This document shows, one piece after another, positions 12,748-24,416 of a stretch of 64,000 bases of DNA. The translations under genes and the position numbers were made by a program. This DNA is from Ligustrum vulgare. Its lineage: Eukaryota; Streptophyta; Magnoliopsida; Lamiales; Oleaceae. Location of the stretch: positions 18,041,352 to 18,105,351 of the forward strand of contig OY743171.1 in the NCBI GenBank assembly GCA_963555705.1. Reading direction: 5' to 3'. Within the stretch, counting starts at the first letter, position 1, and each line of letters begins with the position of its first letter. The notes below the pieces were generated by a model. That model was not told the DNA's origin, searched no databases, and was given only the letters and a program-made list of their open reading frames with translations.

Positions 12748-13600
12748 TATAAAATATATGCCACAATTTATAGTCCAAAAAATTTTTAATTACAAGACCA
12801 AACAACATTATAAATTTCCCTCAAAGTAGAGGAATAAATTTACTTACTCAAACACAATATCAAGTCCTTCATTCCCAGTAATTAGGAACCAAATCTTTAA
12901 ATCTCTAATTTCATAATTCTTATAAAAGTCTCAATAAAATCATATTACTTATCCTCTCATCATCTCATCACAATCTCATAAAACTGGCTTGCCATTTCTC
13001 GTTGATTTACTGAAAATGTTGACAACAAGTGATTACTGAATTTCCCCAACAGTCGCTCTAAAACCACTAGCCATGGCCTCATAACGCGCGGCACAATCGA
13101 TAGTGGTCATCTATCCTAATATGAGGTGTTGGTCCAAACGATATATATTATGAAAATATTGTCTAATCTTTCTGTTAACTCCTCGTAAATGGTGCCATGT
13201 CTAAAATCAATTATGCAAAGTCCAGCTAAGGTTCATCATTTCTAAGTTTGAGGACAAAAATTATTATAAAATCATTCTTAAATCATATTATTTCTATTAT
13301 GCTCAACACTCGTTTTCTTTCTTTTCCTTTCGTTTTGGTTCGGATAAATTTCTCGTTATGCTCCAAAACTCATTTATTTATTTCTTTCTTATTCAGATAC
13401 AATCTCTTTCTCTTTCTCATAAATCATTAAAATAGGTATCCGAAATACTGAAATAACGTTAAACATCACAAACTTCTTTACCTCGGAGTTGGTGGAACGA
13501 ATGATGGCAGTGGCAGTCTTCATTAATAACAATTCAGTAATGTAAAATGTTTCTCAAAATTTCTTTTTGAAAATTTGTCAGTCTACAAAAACGCAGACTG
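12748..13600 (-). mobile_element. Proximal internal region of element G (gag/RT scraps and start of body)
   Basis: Reading leftward from the primer site, a short open stretch (possible gag remnant) is followed by scraps that share TTTGCATAATTGATTTTAG with Q's truncated reverse transcriptase (52032-52050), then by the non-coding body. The RT-to-body transition is shared with Q, except that G keeps about 190 bp that Q lacks. That points to a common non-autonomous ancestor. No translatable gene remains. Confidence 0.6.
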
Positions 13601-13613
13601 GCCCTGATACCAA
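13601..13613 (-). promoter_or_regulatory. Primer-binding site, tRNA-iMet type
   Basis: The minus strand reads TTGGTATCAGGGC, two bases inside the LTR end at 13616. The usual plant site is TGGTATCAGAGC, complementary to the 3' end of initiator tRNA-Met. One mismatch is visible. Its position proves that the LTR at 13616-17377 is the 5' LTR of a minus-strand element. Confidence 0.88.
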
Positions 13614-13615
13614 GC

Positions 13616-16600
13616 TGTAGCACCCCGAGTTCTAAATACCCGGTTCACCACATCATCTTCTGGTGTAAACTTTAAAATAACTTTTTAGTGGAAGAAATAT
13701 CTGAAATTCATTTTTGGCAACATTAAATAAACTGTAATGGTAGATAAAATTGAAAACATTTATGATACAATTCAAAATAATAAATCGAGCCATTAATATT
13801 GTAAAACAATTGATAATGTCATAATTTCTCAAATAATTGAAATACTCAAAATTATCCCACGTTTGGAAATACGGATCATCAAAAATAAGATTTTCAACTA
13901 TTTAACGACTATTGCCACAATCATCCATCACTTGCCACCCTCTTCGAGATCTGCAAATATTGTTAAAATAGACATGAGCATTTCATAGAAATATTCAGTA
14001 GACTCATCACCAATTAATTAATCTACAATATAATTGAACACAAATGCAGGCTCTTTAGAAATCATAGGGTGTGGGTAGTCTCTTCTTGTGCATTAAAGCA
14101 CGTAAGTTATGCATAACATCATCATTTATCTTGCAAGATATTCTCTTCATTCTTTCTCATGCATAAAAGCATATAAGTTATGAGAAGCATAACAATATAA
14201 ATATTTTCGAAGAAATACTTTCTCGTCTCTTTTCATAAAAATGACTTTCACATGAGTCACATAACATACACATTCACATGCAACCATAATTTAAATCAAT
14301 TAATAGGGACGAGTCTACCTTATATTCAATGAGTGCAAAATCGAGCGGGAAATGACTTCAATCCTTTAAATCTCCATACGCCTCGTCTAGCCAATTAGAA
14401 AAATAAATTAAATTAGTCTTTTGAAATTTATGGTTTAAAAATGATAATTTAAAATTTAGGGACTGAAATCGCTGATTTTGGATGTTGGAGGACTAAAATG
14501 AATACCTTTAAACTTTGGGGACTGAAATGGAATTTTTTTGAAACTTTCAGGACTCGAATAAAAAGCTATTAAAATATTCAGGTTGAAAATAACATATTTT
14601 TAAATTAAAGGATAGAGTTTTAAAATATTTGAGTTCATGGGCCGAAATGAAACATTTGGAACTTCGAGGACTAAAATGTAAATTTTCAAAACTTGGGTTG
14701 AAGCTTAAAATCGATATTAAACTGTAGGGATTGAAATAATTGATTTTAAAAATGAAAGGGCTGTTTAAAACTATTTAAAAACTAAAAGGATTGAAATGAT
14801 TAGTTTTAAAACTATAGGGGCTGATTTAAATAACTTTAGAACTTGGGGACTAAAGATGCAAATTTCAAAAATCATAATATTAAAACAAAATTTCACTCCT
14901 TCTCTCTCCCACTCGTTTAGTTTGCTCCGGCCCAGCTGCTGCCGGCTCTGTCACCGTCGACACATGGCGGCGGGGAAGGCGAGTGTGAGGGTTTGAGACA
15001 AAAAAAGGTTTTTGGGGGCGATTTTGGGTATAAACCGTGGTTGGTGGTCGCGGTTTCTGGCTAAAATCCAGTCAACACAGTCAAGAATCGAGGTATGTGA
15101 ATGGGTATGGGTTTTTTCTTAGTTTTATGGTTTTAAATCTGGCTTGGGCAGTGGCGATGGGTTAGGGGTTGGTTCTCGACAGTGGTGGTTTTGTACGGTG
15201 GTTAAGGTGATGATGATGATGAAGGAGGTGGCGGTGGTGACGGTTCGGAGTTGAGTTTTTGTGAGTATGGGTTTTGATTAGGGTTCGGGGAATGCAATCT
15301 GGGGGTTGTCCGTGATTGTGGAGTATTGGTCGGATAATGTGGAGATTGGTGGCGTGATTCTGGCTGCAACGACACTGTGTACAGGTGGTGGTGGTAATAG
15401 TGAAATGGGCAGTTGAGGTTGGTCTTGGCCGGCTGCATTTGGTTGTGGCAGTGGAGTGGGTGGTTGTTTGCACTTGGTTTGGTCGTGGAGTTGATGGGGA
15501 AATGGAATTGCAGTTTGGGTTTGTTGGATCAGAGTTGTGGGGTGTGGTGATGTATAAAGAGAGGATTGGGAAATGTGAGAGTTGTTGAAATTATATATGC
15601 CCATAGAGTATAATTCACGACATTCGAAATAAAATGTTTATTGATTGTATTAATATAAAGTTGCGTTTGTCCATGGGTTGATTTAATATTACAGATTGAG
15701 TGTTTAAGTTTGTTAAACACAGAAAGACTCAATTTGTAATTCGATCTAAAATTAACGTTCACGATCAGTAAATAAATATGGACAATTTATTTTGATAAGA
15801 TCGTCTTGGTTTTATTAAAGTCTATCTTTGACTTTGGTAATAAAATTGAAAGTACGCTTGGAACGTATTGGACGGGGCCACATGAAATTAATTTGTGACA
15901 TTGACCATACAAGTTTAATTTCACTTGACTATTGTACGTGAGATCTTAATCCTAATCGGATAATGGACTTCGATTACTAACTTGAAGTTCTTTGAGGTAT
16001 CAATGGGTGAGATCAATTGCTGATCAATATCTCGATACTTTGGGAATTAAAGTGAACTAACGAGGAACATATATTCGTATTATGGAATCCATCACCTTTT
16101 AGGTATGATCATAATCTCGCTGGTTCTTCTAGTGGACAGTTGAATCTGAGCTCAGTAATTCGACAGTGACTGTTGAATTCTATGATGTGATGTGATCACA
16201 TCGAATTGTCAGATAGAAGATGAGAGTTGAGAATTTATGAATATTCAGAGAAGGCCATTTTGGTCATTGTAACTTGCTCCGAATATTCGAGTTGATCGAC
16301 GGGGGTAACATGTAAGAACGATAAGTCAGAGGATATAATTATTGATTAATTGTTTCAGTAATTTCAATTTTACTAAGAGTGCAATCTCGTTCTTTTAGTG
16401 GAATAGAACGTGATTAATAAATTAATTTTGACTGATCAAGAGTTGATCGGGTCATAATTAATTTATTGGAGCTTAGTTTAATTGAGTCCGATCAGGTTCC
16501 CCCGGTAGCTTCACTATAATGGGTTTATACAGGCTTATTACCTGTATTGGGTTGTGCAGAAATGGGCCTGGGTTATGGTACTAGGCCTGGTAGGGGTTTG

Positions 16601-17377
16601 GAGTGTAAAGATGTTACAAATAGTCTCCCAAGACTATTTTTCTTAACCTAATTGGAAAAGTGGCGAGACATACACTAAAGTGTGTAGTATGTGTTTCCTC
16701 TTTAAAAAGAAACCCTAATCTTAGTTTAACCTAGGTCTTGAGAAAGGTGACCACACACCTGCACAACTGCCATTGGAGAACACCAGGGAAAGCTTGAGGG
16801 TTTGAAGCTTTGGTGGAATCAAGAAACAGTTGATGAAGATTATTGTAAAGCACGCTACAAGGGTAATCTTCTCAAAACAATTTTTGTGTGCAAAATTATT
16901 TATTCCAAGTTGAATAAATAGAACAGAAAATCCTGTAACTGGATGATCTAGTCACAAAAAATCAATTTTTGTGAGTAGAGCAACTCGAGTTCCCAACAAG
17001 AGTATGGGTTGAAGTTAGTGGGAGTTGGTGGAGGTATGGGTTGATTAGGATAGTTTGGAAAACTTGGCAAGCAATACATGGAAATCGAGAAAAAAAATAC
17101 GCGTAAATCAACTGAGTAGGAAAATAGATCTGATAAAATGAGCTTCATAAAATTTGGAATTTAAAACGATTTTGAAAATAATAATTTAAATAAATAAATA
17201 AAATAATAAAATTTTAGAAATTCAGATTTTAATTTAAAATCGAATGGACTTGACATTTCACGACTTGACTAGACGAAAACGTCGTGACGTTAACTTAAAA
17301 AATGGGTGAGATCGCAGCAGCACGTTTTTCGTAATTTTTCATAATTATTAATTGCGTAAAAATTCTTGGTCACTACA
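13616..17377 (-). mobile_element. Alpha-type 5' LTR of element G, interrupted by a solo LTR
   Basis: On the minus strand it begins TGTAGTGACC at 17377 and ends GGGGTGCTACA at 13616. The gross length of 3.76 kb drops to about 2.34 kb when the inserted solo LTR and one target duplication (1,421 bp) are removed. The right edge lies inside the reverse transcriptase of F, so G inserted into F. Its matching left target duplication is outside the window or lost. Frames at 15162-15604 are chance frames in GT-rich LTR sequence. Confidence 0.85.
15583..16998. mobile_element. Solo LTR, copia-type ends
   Basis: A 1,416-bp insertion starting TGTTGAAATT and ending TTCCCAACA, flanked by perfect 5-bp target duplications AGAGT (15578-15582 and 16999-17003). 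No coding sequence is present, so it is the product of LTR-LTR recombination. TGTTG...CAACA ends and this length fit Ty1/copia families with long LTRs such as SIRE/Maximus; the lineage is inference. Orientation is not fixed by any primer or polypurine site. It lies inside the 5' LTR of G, so it is younger than G. Confidence 0.88.
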
Positions 17378-18906
17378 TGAAAGACATTTGAGGATCGTGC
17401 TTCAGAAACGTAGAGAAGAGAAATTATTTACGAAGTTTAAGAAGTGTGAATTCTTGTTGGATAGAGTACCATTCTTGCGGCATCTTGTTTCAAGAGAAAA
17501 TTTGCTGTTAACTCAAGTAAAATTGAGGAAGTTCGAAATTGTCCTACGCCTTCTATTGTTAAGGAATTCCATAGTTCCCTTAGATTAACTAGTTATTATT
17601 GAAGATTTTTGGAAGGATTTTCCAAGATTTTCTTTCCTTTGACTAAGTTGACCAGAAATGATACAAAATTTCAGTGGAGCTTGGATTGTGAACAGAGTTT
17701 GAAGAGTTAAAGACACAGTTGACAATTGCAACCATTTTAACCATTCTGGACATTTACGTTGATGCTTTATTAAAAGGCTTAGTTGTGTTCTTATACAACA
17801 TGTCAAGGTAATTACCTACGCTTCAAGGCAAATGGAGGAGTATGAGAAGAATTATCCAACTCATGATCTCGAGTTGGCAGCTATCGTATTTGCCTTAAAA
17901 AATATGGAGGCACTATTTTTACGGGGTTAGATGTGAGATCTATACCGATCATAAAAGCTTCAAATACTTCCTCACTCAGGAGGAATTGAACATGCGATAG
18001 TGCAAATGGTTGGAACTTGCTGACAAAGCTCATGTAGTAACTGATGCACTAAGCAGAAAAAATTCATGGAACAATAGCTACATTACAAGTGGTTCAAAAC
18101 AATTGCTTGTTGATATCTAAGGGTTTGAGTCGGAAATTGTTCCAAAAGGAAAGTCGGGTTATTTTTGCCATCATGACTTTGAAGCTGACATTGTTGGAGA
18201 AAATCAAAGCTCTACAGTTAGAGGACCCAAAAAAAAAACTTTAAAAGTTTGCACTAAGGTAATTGAGGGAAAAGGCACTGATTTTATTATCACTACAGAT
18301 GGTGCCCTTTGACACGGTAGTAGATTGGTAGTCCCTAAAAATAAGGAGTTGAAGCAAGAAATTATGAAAGAAGCTCATAACACTCCTTACTCAATTCACC
18401 CTGGATGTATTGAGACGGCTCAAGATTTGGGAAAACATTTTTGGTGGATTGGTTTGAGTCGGGACGTGGTAGATTATGTTTAGCATTATCTCTCTTGTCA
18501 ACAAGTTAAGGTAGAAGGTTTATGACCTTTTGGCCTATTACAACATCTTATGATTCCGAGTGGAAGTGGGAATGAATAGGTATGGATTTTGTTGTTGGCT
18601 TACCTAAGATAAAGAAGGGTCATAATTCTATATGGGTGATCATTGATAGTCCTACTAAGTCAGTACACTTTCTGCTGGGAAAGACTACTTATAATATGAA
18701 GAAGTATGCGGAGTTATATGTGGCAGAGATTGTCAGATTTCATGGAATTCCCTTATCCATTGTGAATGATTGTGACCCAAAATTTACTTCATCATTTTGG
18801 AAGAGTCTACATAAAGCCATGGGTACTCAATTGAAATTCAGCACGGCTTTCCACCCACAAACAGATGGGCAGTCAGAGGGAATGATTCAAATCCTGGAAG
18901 ACATGT
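17378..18906 (+). pseudogene. Tekay-type pol of element F: RT end, RNase H, integrase core (broken)
   Basis: A decayed Ty3/gypsy polyprotein that once copied and integrated the element. In order: the connection segment after RT (ERHLRIVLQKRREEKL, then FKKCEF), an RNase H stretch ([20 protein letters not shown]), an integrase HHCC region near 18370-18510, and the integrase core. The longest frame (18582-19022) holds MDFVVGLPK with the first Asp, VNDCDPKFTSSF with the second, and PQTDGQSEGMIQ with the Glu, so DDE is still recognisable. Stops and frameshifts break it at many points. The left side is cut by the LTR of G, so RT fingers, protease and gag are missing. The core is split by a CACTA insertion after 18906; the last about 38 residues of the 18582 frame are transposon sequence. 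Confidence 0.88.
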
Positions 18907-18954
18907 CACTAGTACAGAAACTGGAATACGCATTGGTTGTAGCGGTGATGCCTA

Positions 18955-19200
18955 TGACTCATACGCCTAAAGTCTCGACTTTAGGCGTCGGTTGTAAACC
19001 GGAGCATAAAGATCAACTTTAAGCATCGGTTGTAGAAATCGACGCTTAAAGTCGGACTTTAGGCGTCGGTTCTAAGTACAAACCGACGCCTAAAGAAAAA
19101 AAAATCAACATTGGGCGTCGGTTCTAAATTAGAACCAACGCCCAAAGTTAGGTTTAGGTGTCTGTTATCGGTTCTATATTTATAATCGACGCCCAAACTT
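18955..19200. repeat. CACTA subterminal repeats
   Basis: At least six copies of a motif near TTTAGGCGTCGGTT and its inverse, spaced 20-50 bp. In En/Spm elements such subterminal motifs bind the TNPA-type protein; that role here is inferred from position and family. Some adjacent copies can pair as hairpins. Confidence 0.75.
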
Positions 19201-19239
19201 GATTTTTTTTTTTTTGGCATTAAAAATAATTCCCGTTAT

Positions 19240-19450
19240 ATGACCTGCAATGACCCAAGCCACTGCCGTCATGGCCTGCAGTCACTTAAACGTGGCCTGC
19301 AATGACCCAGGCCACTGCAGGTCGTGGCCTGCAGTGACCTGGACGTGGCCAACAATGACCCAGGTCACTGCACGTCGTGGCCTGCTATGACCTAGGCCAC
19401 TTCATGTCATGGCCTACATCACTTGGACGTGGTCTGCGGTGACCTGAATA
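19240..19450. repeat. Imperfect GC-rich tandem and inverted repeats in the CACTA element
   Basis: Variants of GTGGCCTGCAATGACCCAG and CACTGCAGGTCGTGG alternate about every 30-60 bp, several times. The block is much more GC-rich than its AT-rich surroundings and can fold on itself. It carries no gene. Confidence 0.7.
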
Positions 19451-19636
19451 TGCGCATCACCAAATATATATATATAATCGACATATACGTAATAAAATTA
19501 AATTAACAACAATTATACTTACAAAATTGTTAATTTAAGATACAAATTAAATATATATGTAAATGCAAGTTTGATTACGCTTCGATTTACACAAATCTAT
19601 GAAAGAAGTATTTTGCTCATAAGTTTTGAATCTCGA

Positions 19637-20143
19637 TTACTTCCTCCGTTGAATAGTATTCTTTAAATGCCTACAAACAATCAAAATGAATAGACGCAAG
19701 TCCTTGTAATCATTTCGATATAGTATACAATCATTTGGACATGCATGTATCCTCTCAATCTCCATACCCATCGGGCACAACAATTTCTTTGCCTCGTAGA
19801 TTGAACTAGGAAGTTCGTTATCTTCCGGAAGCATCTCTCGTAACAGTTCCAATAATGCCCTGAAACTCTTATCACTCTACCTATTACTTGCTTTCAAGTT
19901 ATACAATTTCAGTAAAGCAGACAATTTAGTGAATTTATTACAACCAGAAAACAAAGGCTTCTTAGAATCGTTGAACAAGCTATCTAATACATGAGGCTTT
20001 TCAATGTATTCCCCTTGTATATCACGCATCATTTCATCTATCATATCATTCTCATCATTTTCCAAATCATTCTCACCAATATTGCTCAAATTATTCTCCT
20101 GCTGATCACCAACATCGTCACCAGTGCTCGTCCTGGGAAGCAT
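19637..20143 (-). pseudogene. TNP2-like CACTA transposase fragment
   Basis: Two frames in the same phase (20143-19877 and 19852-19637), separated by an in-frame stop at about residue 89, form an N-terminal TNP2-like piece. An acidic Asn/Asp-rich start is followed by LLELLREMLPE, then YEAKKLLCPMGMEIERIHAC and CPNDCILYRNDY, which is the conserved Cys/His-containing segment of plant TNP2 proteins. The catalytic core downstream is absent, so it cannot encode active transposase. It lies on the strand opposite the host element's pol and supports the CACTA call independently of the termini. Confidence 0.88.
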
Positions 20144-20292
20144 ACTCTCTTAATATTACAAAATGTATCTATCTACTAACTTAAAATCAACAATATAAAT
20201 TTAACATCCAAATTTATGTATATATTAAAATTTAATTAACACATTTATACATATTAACATGTGATTAACAAATTTATATACATATATTAATG

Positions 20293-20326
<34 letters not shown>

Positions 20327-20717
20327 TATATACACACATGAGAATCAGGTCTTACAATGTAGGAGGTGGCGACGGTGGAGGTGTGCCGGGCGGTGGAGGT
20401 GGCGGTGGGGGGTGGAGGCACGATTTGGGTGGCGGTGGCTCGGTGGTGGAGAGTGGAAGAAAGAGAAAAACCAAAGGAAGTAGAGAGAGAGAGAGAGAGG
20501 CATGAGAGTGAAAGAGAGAGAGAGAAAGAGAGAGGCGCGAGAGTGAAGATATGAAAAGTTCGCGGTAAATTAATAAGGAATACACGTCGGTTCTTATTAA
20601 GAACTGACGTTTATTCCAAAATAAAAATTTCGAAAATGCCACCGTCCTTTTTTACACGTTGATTTTTTGAAAAACCAACGTGTATTCCCCTTTTTTTATG
20701 CTTTTTTTGTACTAGTG

Positions 20718-21400
20718 TGTTGAGAGCAAGTATAATTGATTTTCCAGGCACTTGGGACGAATTCCTCCCATTGGTTGACTTCTCCTATAACAATAGCTAT
20801 CATGCTTCTATTCGTATGGCGAGGCACTATATGGAAGGAAATGTAGATGGCCAGTTCACTGGGACGAGGTAGGAGAAAGGAAATTATTGGGCCCAGAAAT
20901 AGTATAACAAACAGCAGAAGTTGTGGAAAAGATTCGTCAGCATATAAAAATTGCACAGAGTAGATAGAAAAGCTTTGCGGATAGAAGAAGGAAACCTTTG
21001 GAATTCGCTGCAGGCGATATGATTTTTTTGAAGGTAGCTCCTATGAAAGGAGTTATGAGATTCAGGAGGAAAGGAAAGTTAAGTTCGCGATTTGTTGGCC
21101 CCTTTAAAATGCTTGAAAAGGTAGGTGACCTGGTTTATTGGATTGCATTGCCATCAGTACTATCAGGAGTTCACAATGTTTTTCATGTATCAATGTTGAG
21201 GAAGTGTATTTTGGATCCCTCTCATAGCCTTAGTTATGAGTCATTGGATCTTTGTGAGGATCTGACTTATGAGGAATCACCTTTGAGAATCCTAATGCAG
21301 GTAGACATGGAACTAAACAGTAAAAAGATAACACTAGCTGAAGTCCTTTTGGAGGAATCATGTAGTGGAAGAGGTTACTTGGGAACGTAATGATGAAATG
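20718..21400 (+). pseudogene. Tekay-type integrase C-terminus of element F, continued
   Basis: Resumes the integrase after the CACTA insertion ([18 protein letters not shown], then [11 protein letters not shown]). The frame at 20998-21390 begins MEFAAGDMIFLKVAPMKGVM, continues through the GPY/F-type segment GKLSSRFVGPFKML and VHNVFHVSMLRKC, and ends in a chromodomain-like tail whose EATWE box has become frameshifted (CSGRGYLGT). In Tekay/Del chromoviruses this tail is thought to help direct insertion to heterochromatin. It carries stops upstream of 20998 and is not functional. Confidence 0.85.
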
Positions 21401-21435
21401 CATGCCAAGTATCCACTTTTTTTGTGAGTTCTAAT

Positions 21436-21469
21436 TTCGAGGACGAAATTTCTTTAAGGGGTAAGGAAT
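21436..21469 (+). promoter_or_regulatory. Polypurine tract region before F's 3' LTR
   Basis: The block TTTCGAGGACGAAATTTCTT is followed by TAAGGGGTAAGGAAT and then the LTR at 21470. The same arrangement precedes the LTRs at 4528 and 55045 and, inverted, follows those at 12406 and 34632. Plus-strand DNA synthesis primes here in LTR elements. Confidence 0.85.
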
Positions 21470-22090
21470 TGTAATACCATCTTTCGTTTTTACGTGCTTT
21501 CTTGAATTTCACGTAATTTTACATTGGTACCATTTTAAATTATGTAATTGATTATTATTATTGTTCATATTTGAATTATTTTGCAGAGGAAGGACTTGGA
21601 AGCCGTCTCGATCAATATACCAATTAAAATGCTTATAATTTTTTTTTATTTGCAATTATATGTGATTGTATATTTTTCTTGTTAAATTTACTAAATTCTA
21701 CTTTTATCACGTCATAAGTGACAAATTTGCATTTAATTTGATGTTGGGGTAAGTAGAGACTGTTGGGGAATTTTAATAGAAGTTGTAATAGAAGTTGTGG
21801 ACTTTAATTACCAATTTATGAGAGTTGAGGGATTGATTTGAAAATTTCAAAAGATTAATTCTTAATCCTAACCCAAACCCTCATACCTCCCCTGCTCTCT
21901 ATCGTCACTCTTGTAATCTCTAACCATCTCATAGCCACCCTCTATCGGTCTCTCATCCCTCAACAACGCTACCACCACCTTGCCGGCTCCTCACCACAAG
22001 CGGTACACCCCTTCCTCTTCCCCTTCCCCCGACAGCGCACACACACACACGCACGAACGCGCGCGCACACACACACACACACACTGCTTA

Positions 22091-22129
<39 letters not shown>

Positions 22130-22671
22130 CTCACAACTCACACATGTAATTTATTGTATGTATACATGGAGTTGTATGTATATATTGATGTTTATGAATG
22201 ATCCTCGTGTATAAATTTCAGATTTTTAGTTTATATAGATAAATTTTCAAATTTCAAAATTCATGAATTAGTTAGTTTAATTGAAATGATTAGTTTCGTT
22301 TTGAGTTAGAAGTGGTAATTTTCAAAACTGGGGAAAAATTATATGAATGGTCATATTAATTTTCAGATCATGAATAGTTACAATTCTAATTGAGTAATTT
22401 TGTAAAGTCATGTTAAATTATATAATTTTGAATTTGAGTTTCGAATATGATTTTTTAAGTGTTTTAATCTAAACCTAAGGTCACATTAGGTTAAATTGAA
22501 GTTTTAATTTTGGTTAGGAGTATTGTTTGTTCTAAAAGAATAATGAATGTGTTTTGAACTAAAAAAGAAATTATACTTTTTGATGAATGGGAAAATTAGG
22601 ACTTTTGGTACATTGATGCCACTGGAATCCGAGACTCTTTCACTTGCAAATTCAGAAATGGTAAATACTAA

Positions 22672-23017
22672 GGCTGCGTTTTCTTTATGTTTCAGTTTTC
22701 TGTTTTCATTTTCGAAAATATTTTCTAATTTCCGTTTTCTCTGAATGTTTTCAAAATTGCTGAAAACGCGTTTGGTTTGTTATTTCTGAAAACTGTTCTC
22801 GAAAATGAAATGCTGAAAAACACGTTCTGTTTGGATTTTTTTCCAGAAAACTATTTTGCCATTGTTTGATTTTCATTAAAAGTGAGGTCCACAATATTTG
22901 ACTTTTCAACTAAATCTCAATCATCCATTCCCCTAAATATTACTATTCACTTGAAAAAATTTCTTTTTAAATAATACCAAACACACACTTTGTGCACTTG
23001 TAATTAAATTACATGTG

Positions 23018-23077
<60 letters not shown>

Positions 23078-23793
23078 CACATTCAACATTCATACATATA
23101 TGATATACACAATATAAATGAAATAGAGATGCCATATTTGGTTATGTCAAAAAAGTTTAAAAATCCATAAGTTCATCAATGATGCTCTAATTTTCTACAA
23201 TACAAAAGTAAAAAATAAATGTTTAATAATTGAGCACATGATACATCATACGAAAGATTGTTGAATTTGGAGTTCGACGCAAAAAACGGAGTGCAATTCG
23301 AAGTTGTAGATCAAAAGTTATATATGTTTGAAGACAATGACCTATAAAGCAAATAGGGGAATGACTAAATTGAAAGAAAAGTAAATTTTGCGGACTAATG
23401 TGCAAGAAAATCTAAAGTTGAAGGACCTAAGTTACAAATAAATTAGGGTATTTTCGAAAGAAATTTCAAAATTTGAGGATTAAAATGACAAATTTTGAAA
23501 ATTGGAGACCAATAATGTAATTAAAATGACAAATTTTGACCAATTTCAAATTTTTTAGGATTTTTTTTTTTTAAACGAAAACGCGAAAAACGGGAAAACG
23601 CGCGTTTTCCTTTTTTTAGTTCAAATGAGCGGAAAACGCGGAAAACGTGAATTCCGCATTTTCCATTTCCTTTACAAAATTTGGAAAACGTTTTCGAAAT
23701 TTTTTCCCGAAAACGGCGCAAGAGAACGCGTTTTCTGCATTTTCGAAAAAGGAAAACGGAAAACGACTGGAAAACGCCAAAGAGAACGCAGCC
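22672..23793. mobile_element. PIF/Harbinger-like non-autonomous DNA transposon
   Basis: A 1,122-bp insertion with termini GGCTGCGTT...AACGCAGCC and the 3-bp target duplication TAA (22669-22671, 23794-23796). The intact site is visible in other beta LTRs: near 49783 and 56633 (GCTAAGGACGTCAGG) and, inverted, near 38745. The terminal about 150-200 bp on each side are rich in GAAAACG/CGTTTTC and partly complementary. TWA target duplications are typical of PIF/Harbinger. No transposase is visible; frames at 23521-23863 are by-products of the GAAAACG repeats. Confidence 0.82.
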
Positions 23794-23930
23794 TAAGGAC
23801 TTCAGGTAAGTAAACTTCCCCTACTTTCATCAAAGTTGAATGTTTAATGTGCTTAATTGACATTCGTGTTAATTATCTAATTTTAATGCCTTTAATTTAC
23901 GATATGCATGTGTAATTAAGGAAATATTCA

Positions 23931-24416
23931 AACATGCATGTTATCATGTCATTGCATCATCAAAAACATGCATTGGTATCGGAATTGATAAGTCAAATGA
24001 TTTTAAATAAAAGGAATGTGTCAAGGTACAATTTTATCCAAAGTCATGTATCCCAAGCTTTTTAAGAAAGAATGGGTGTACTTCTAGGTCATGAAAGAAG
24101 TGAGTGGAAAATGGGGCACGGGGGACCGGCGTACCCGAATTAAGTTGCTTTGCGGTTCAACCGCTTTGTGGTGAACATGCACGTTATCATGTCATTGCAT
24201 CATCAAGTATGCATTGACATCGAAATTGAGAAGTCAAATGATTTTAAACATAAGGAATGTGTCAAGGTACAATTTTATCAAAAGTCATGTATCCCAATCT
24301 TTTTAAGAAAGAATGAGTGTACTTCTAAGTCATGAAAGAAGTGAGTGGGAAATGGCGCGCGGGGGACTGGGGTAGCAGAATTAAGTCGCTTTGCGACGGA
24401 ATATTCAACTGCTTTG
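23931..24416 (+). repeat. 243-bp tandem duplication in beta LTR
   Basis: Two adjacent diverged copies starting AACATGCA at 23931 and 24174. Each carries CATGTCATTGCATCATCAA, then GGAATGTGTCAAGGTACAAT, then a G-rich block before the hairpin motifs. Q's LTRs hold this unit once (about 49934-50150), so the duplication arose on the F lineage. Confidence 0.82.

Larger units (their letters stand above)
18907..20717. mobile_element. Non-autonomous CACTA (En/Spm) DNA transposon
   Basis: A 1,811-bp insertion with terminal inverted repeats CACTAGTACA at the left and TGTACTAGTG at the right, and the 3-bp target duplication TGT (18904-18906, 20718-20720). Removing it restores the integrase reading of F across the join. 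CACTA ends and 3-bp duplications are the family hallmarks. Subterminal repeats of the type GGCGTCGGTT occur in both orientations at 18955-19200, with a related inverted pair at 20585-20607. It carries only a broken TNP2-like fragment, so it could move only with transposase supplied elsewhere. Confidence 0.95.

Noticed and set aside
13601..13613. Sequences resembling tRNA 3' ends at 13601, 51101 and 63299
   Set aside because: They are primer-binding sites complementary to tRNA. No cloverleaf or tRNA gene body surrounds them.
19637..20143. Possible host gene on the minus strand with an acidic N-terminus
   Set aside because: The Cys/His segment and its position inside CACTA ends identify it as a TNP2 transposase fragment with an in-frame stop.
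20290..20642. Glycine-rich and Arg-Glu-rich frames on both strands
   Set aside because: They arise from GGTGGC and GAGA simple repeats inside the CACTA element. No transposase or host domain is visible.
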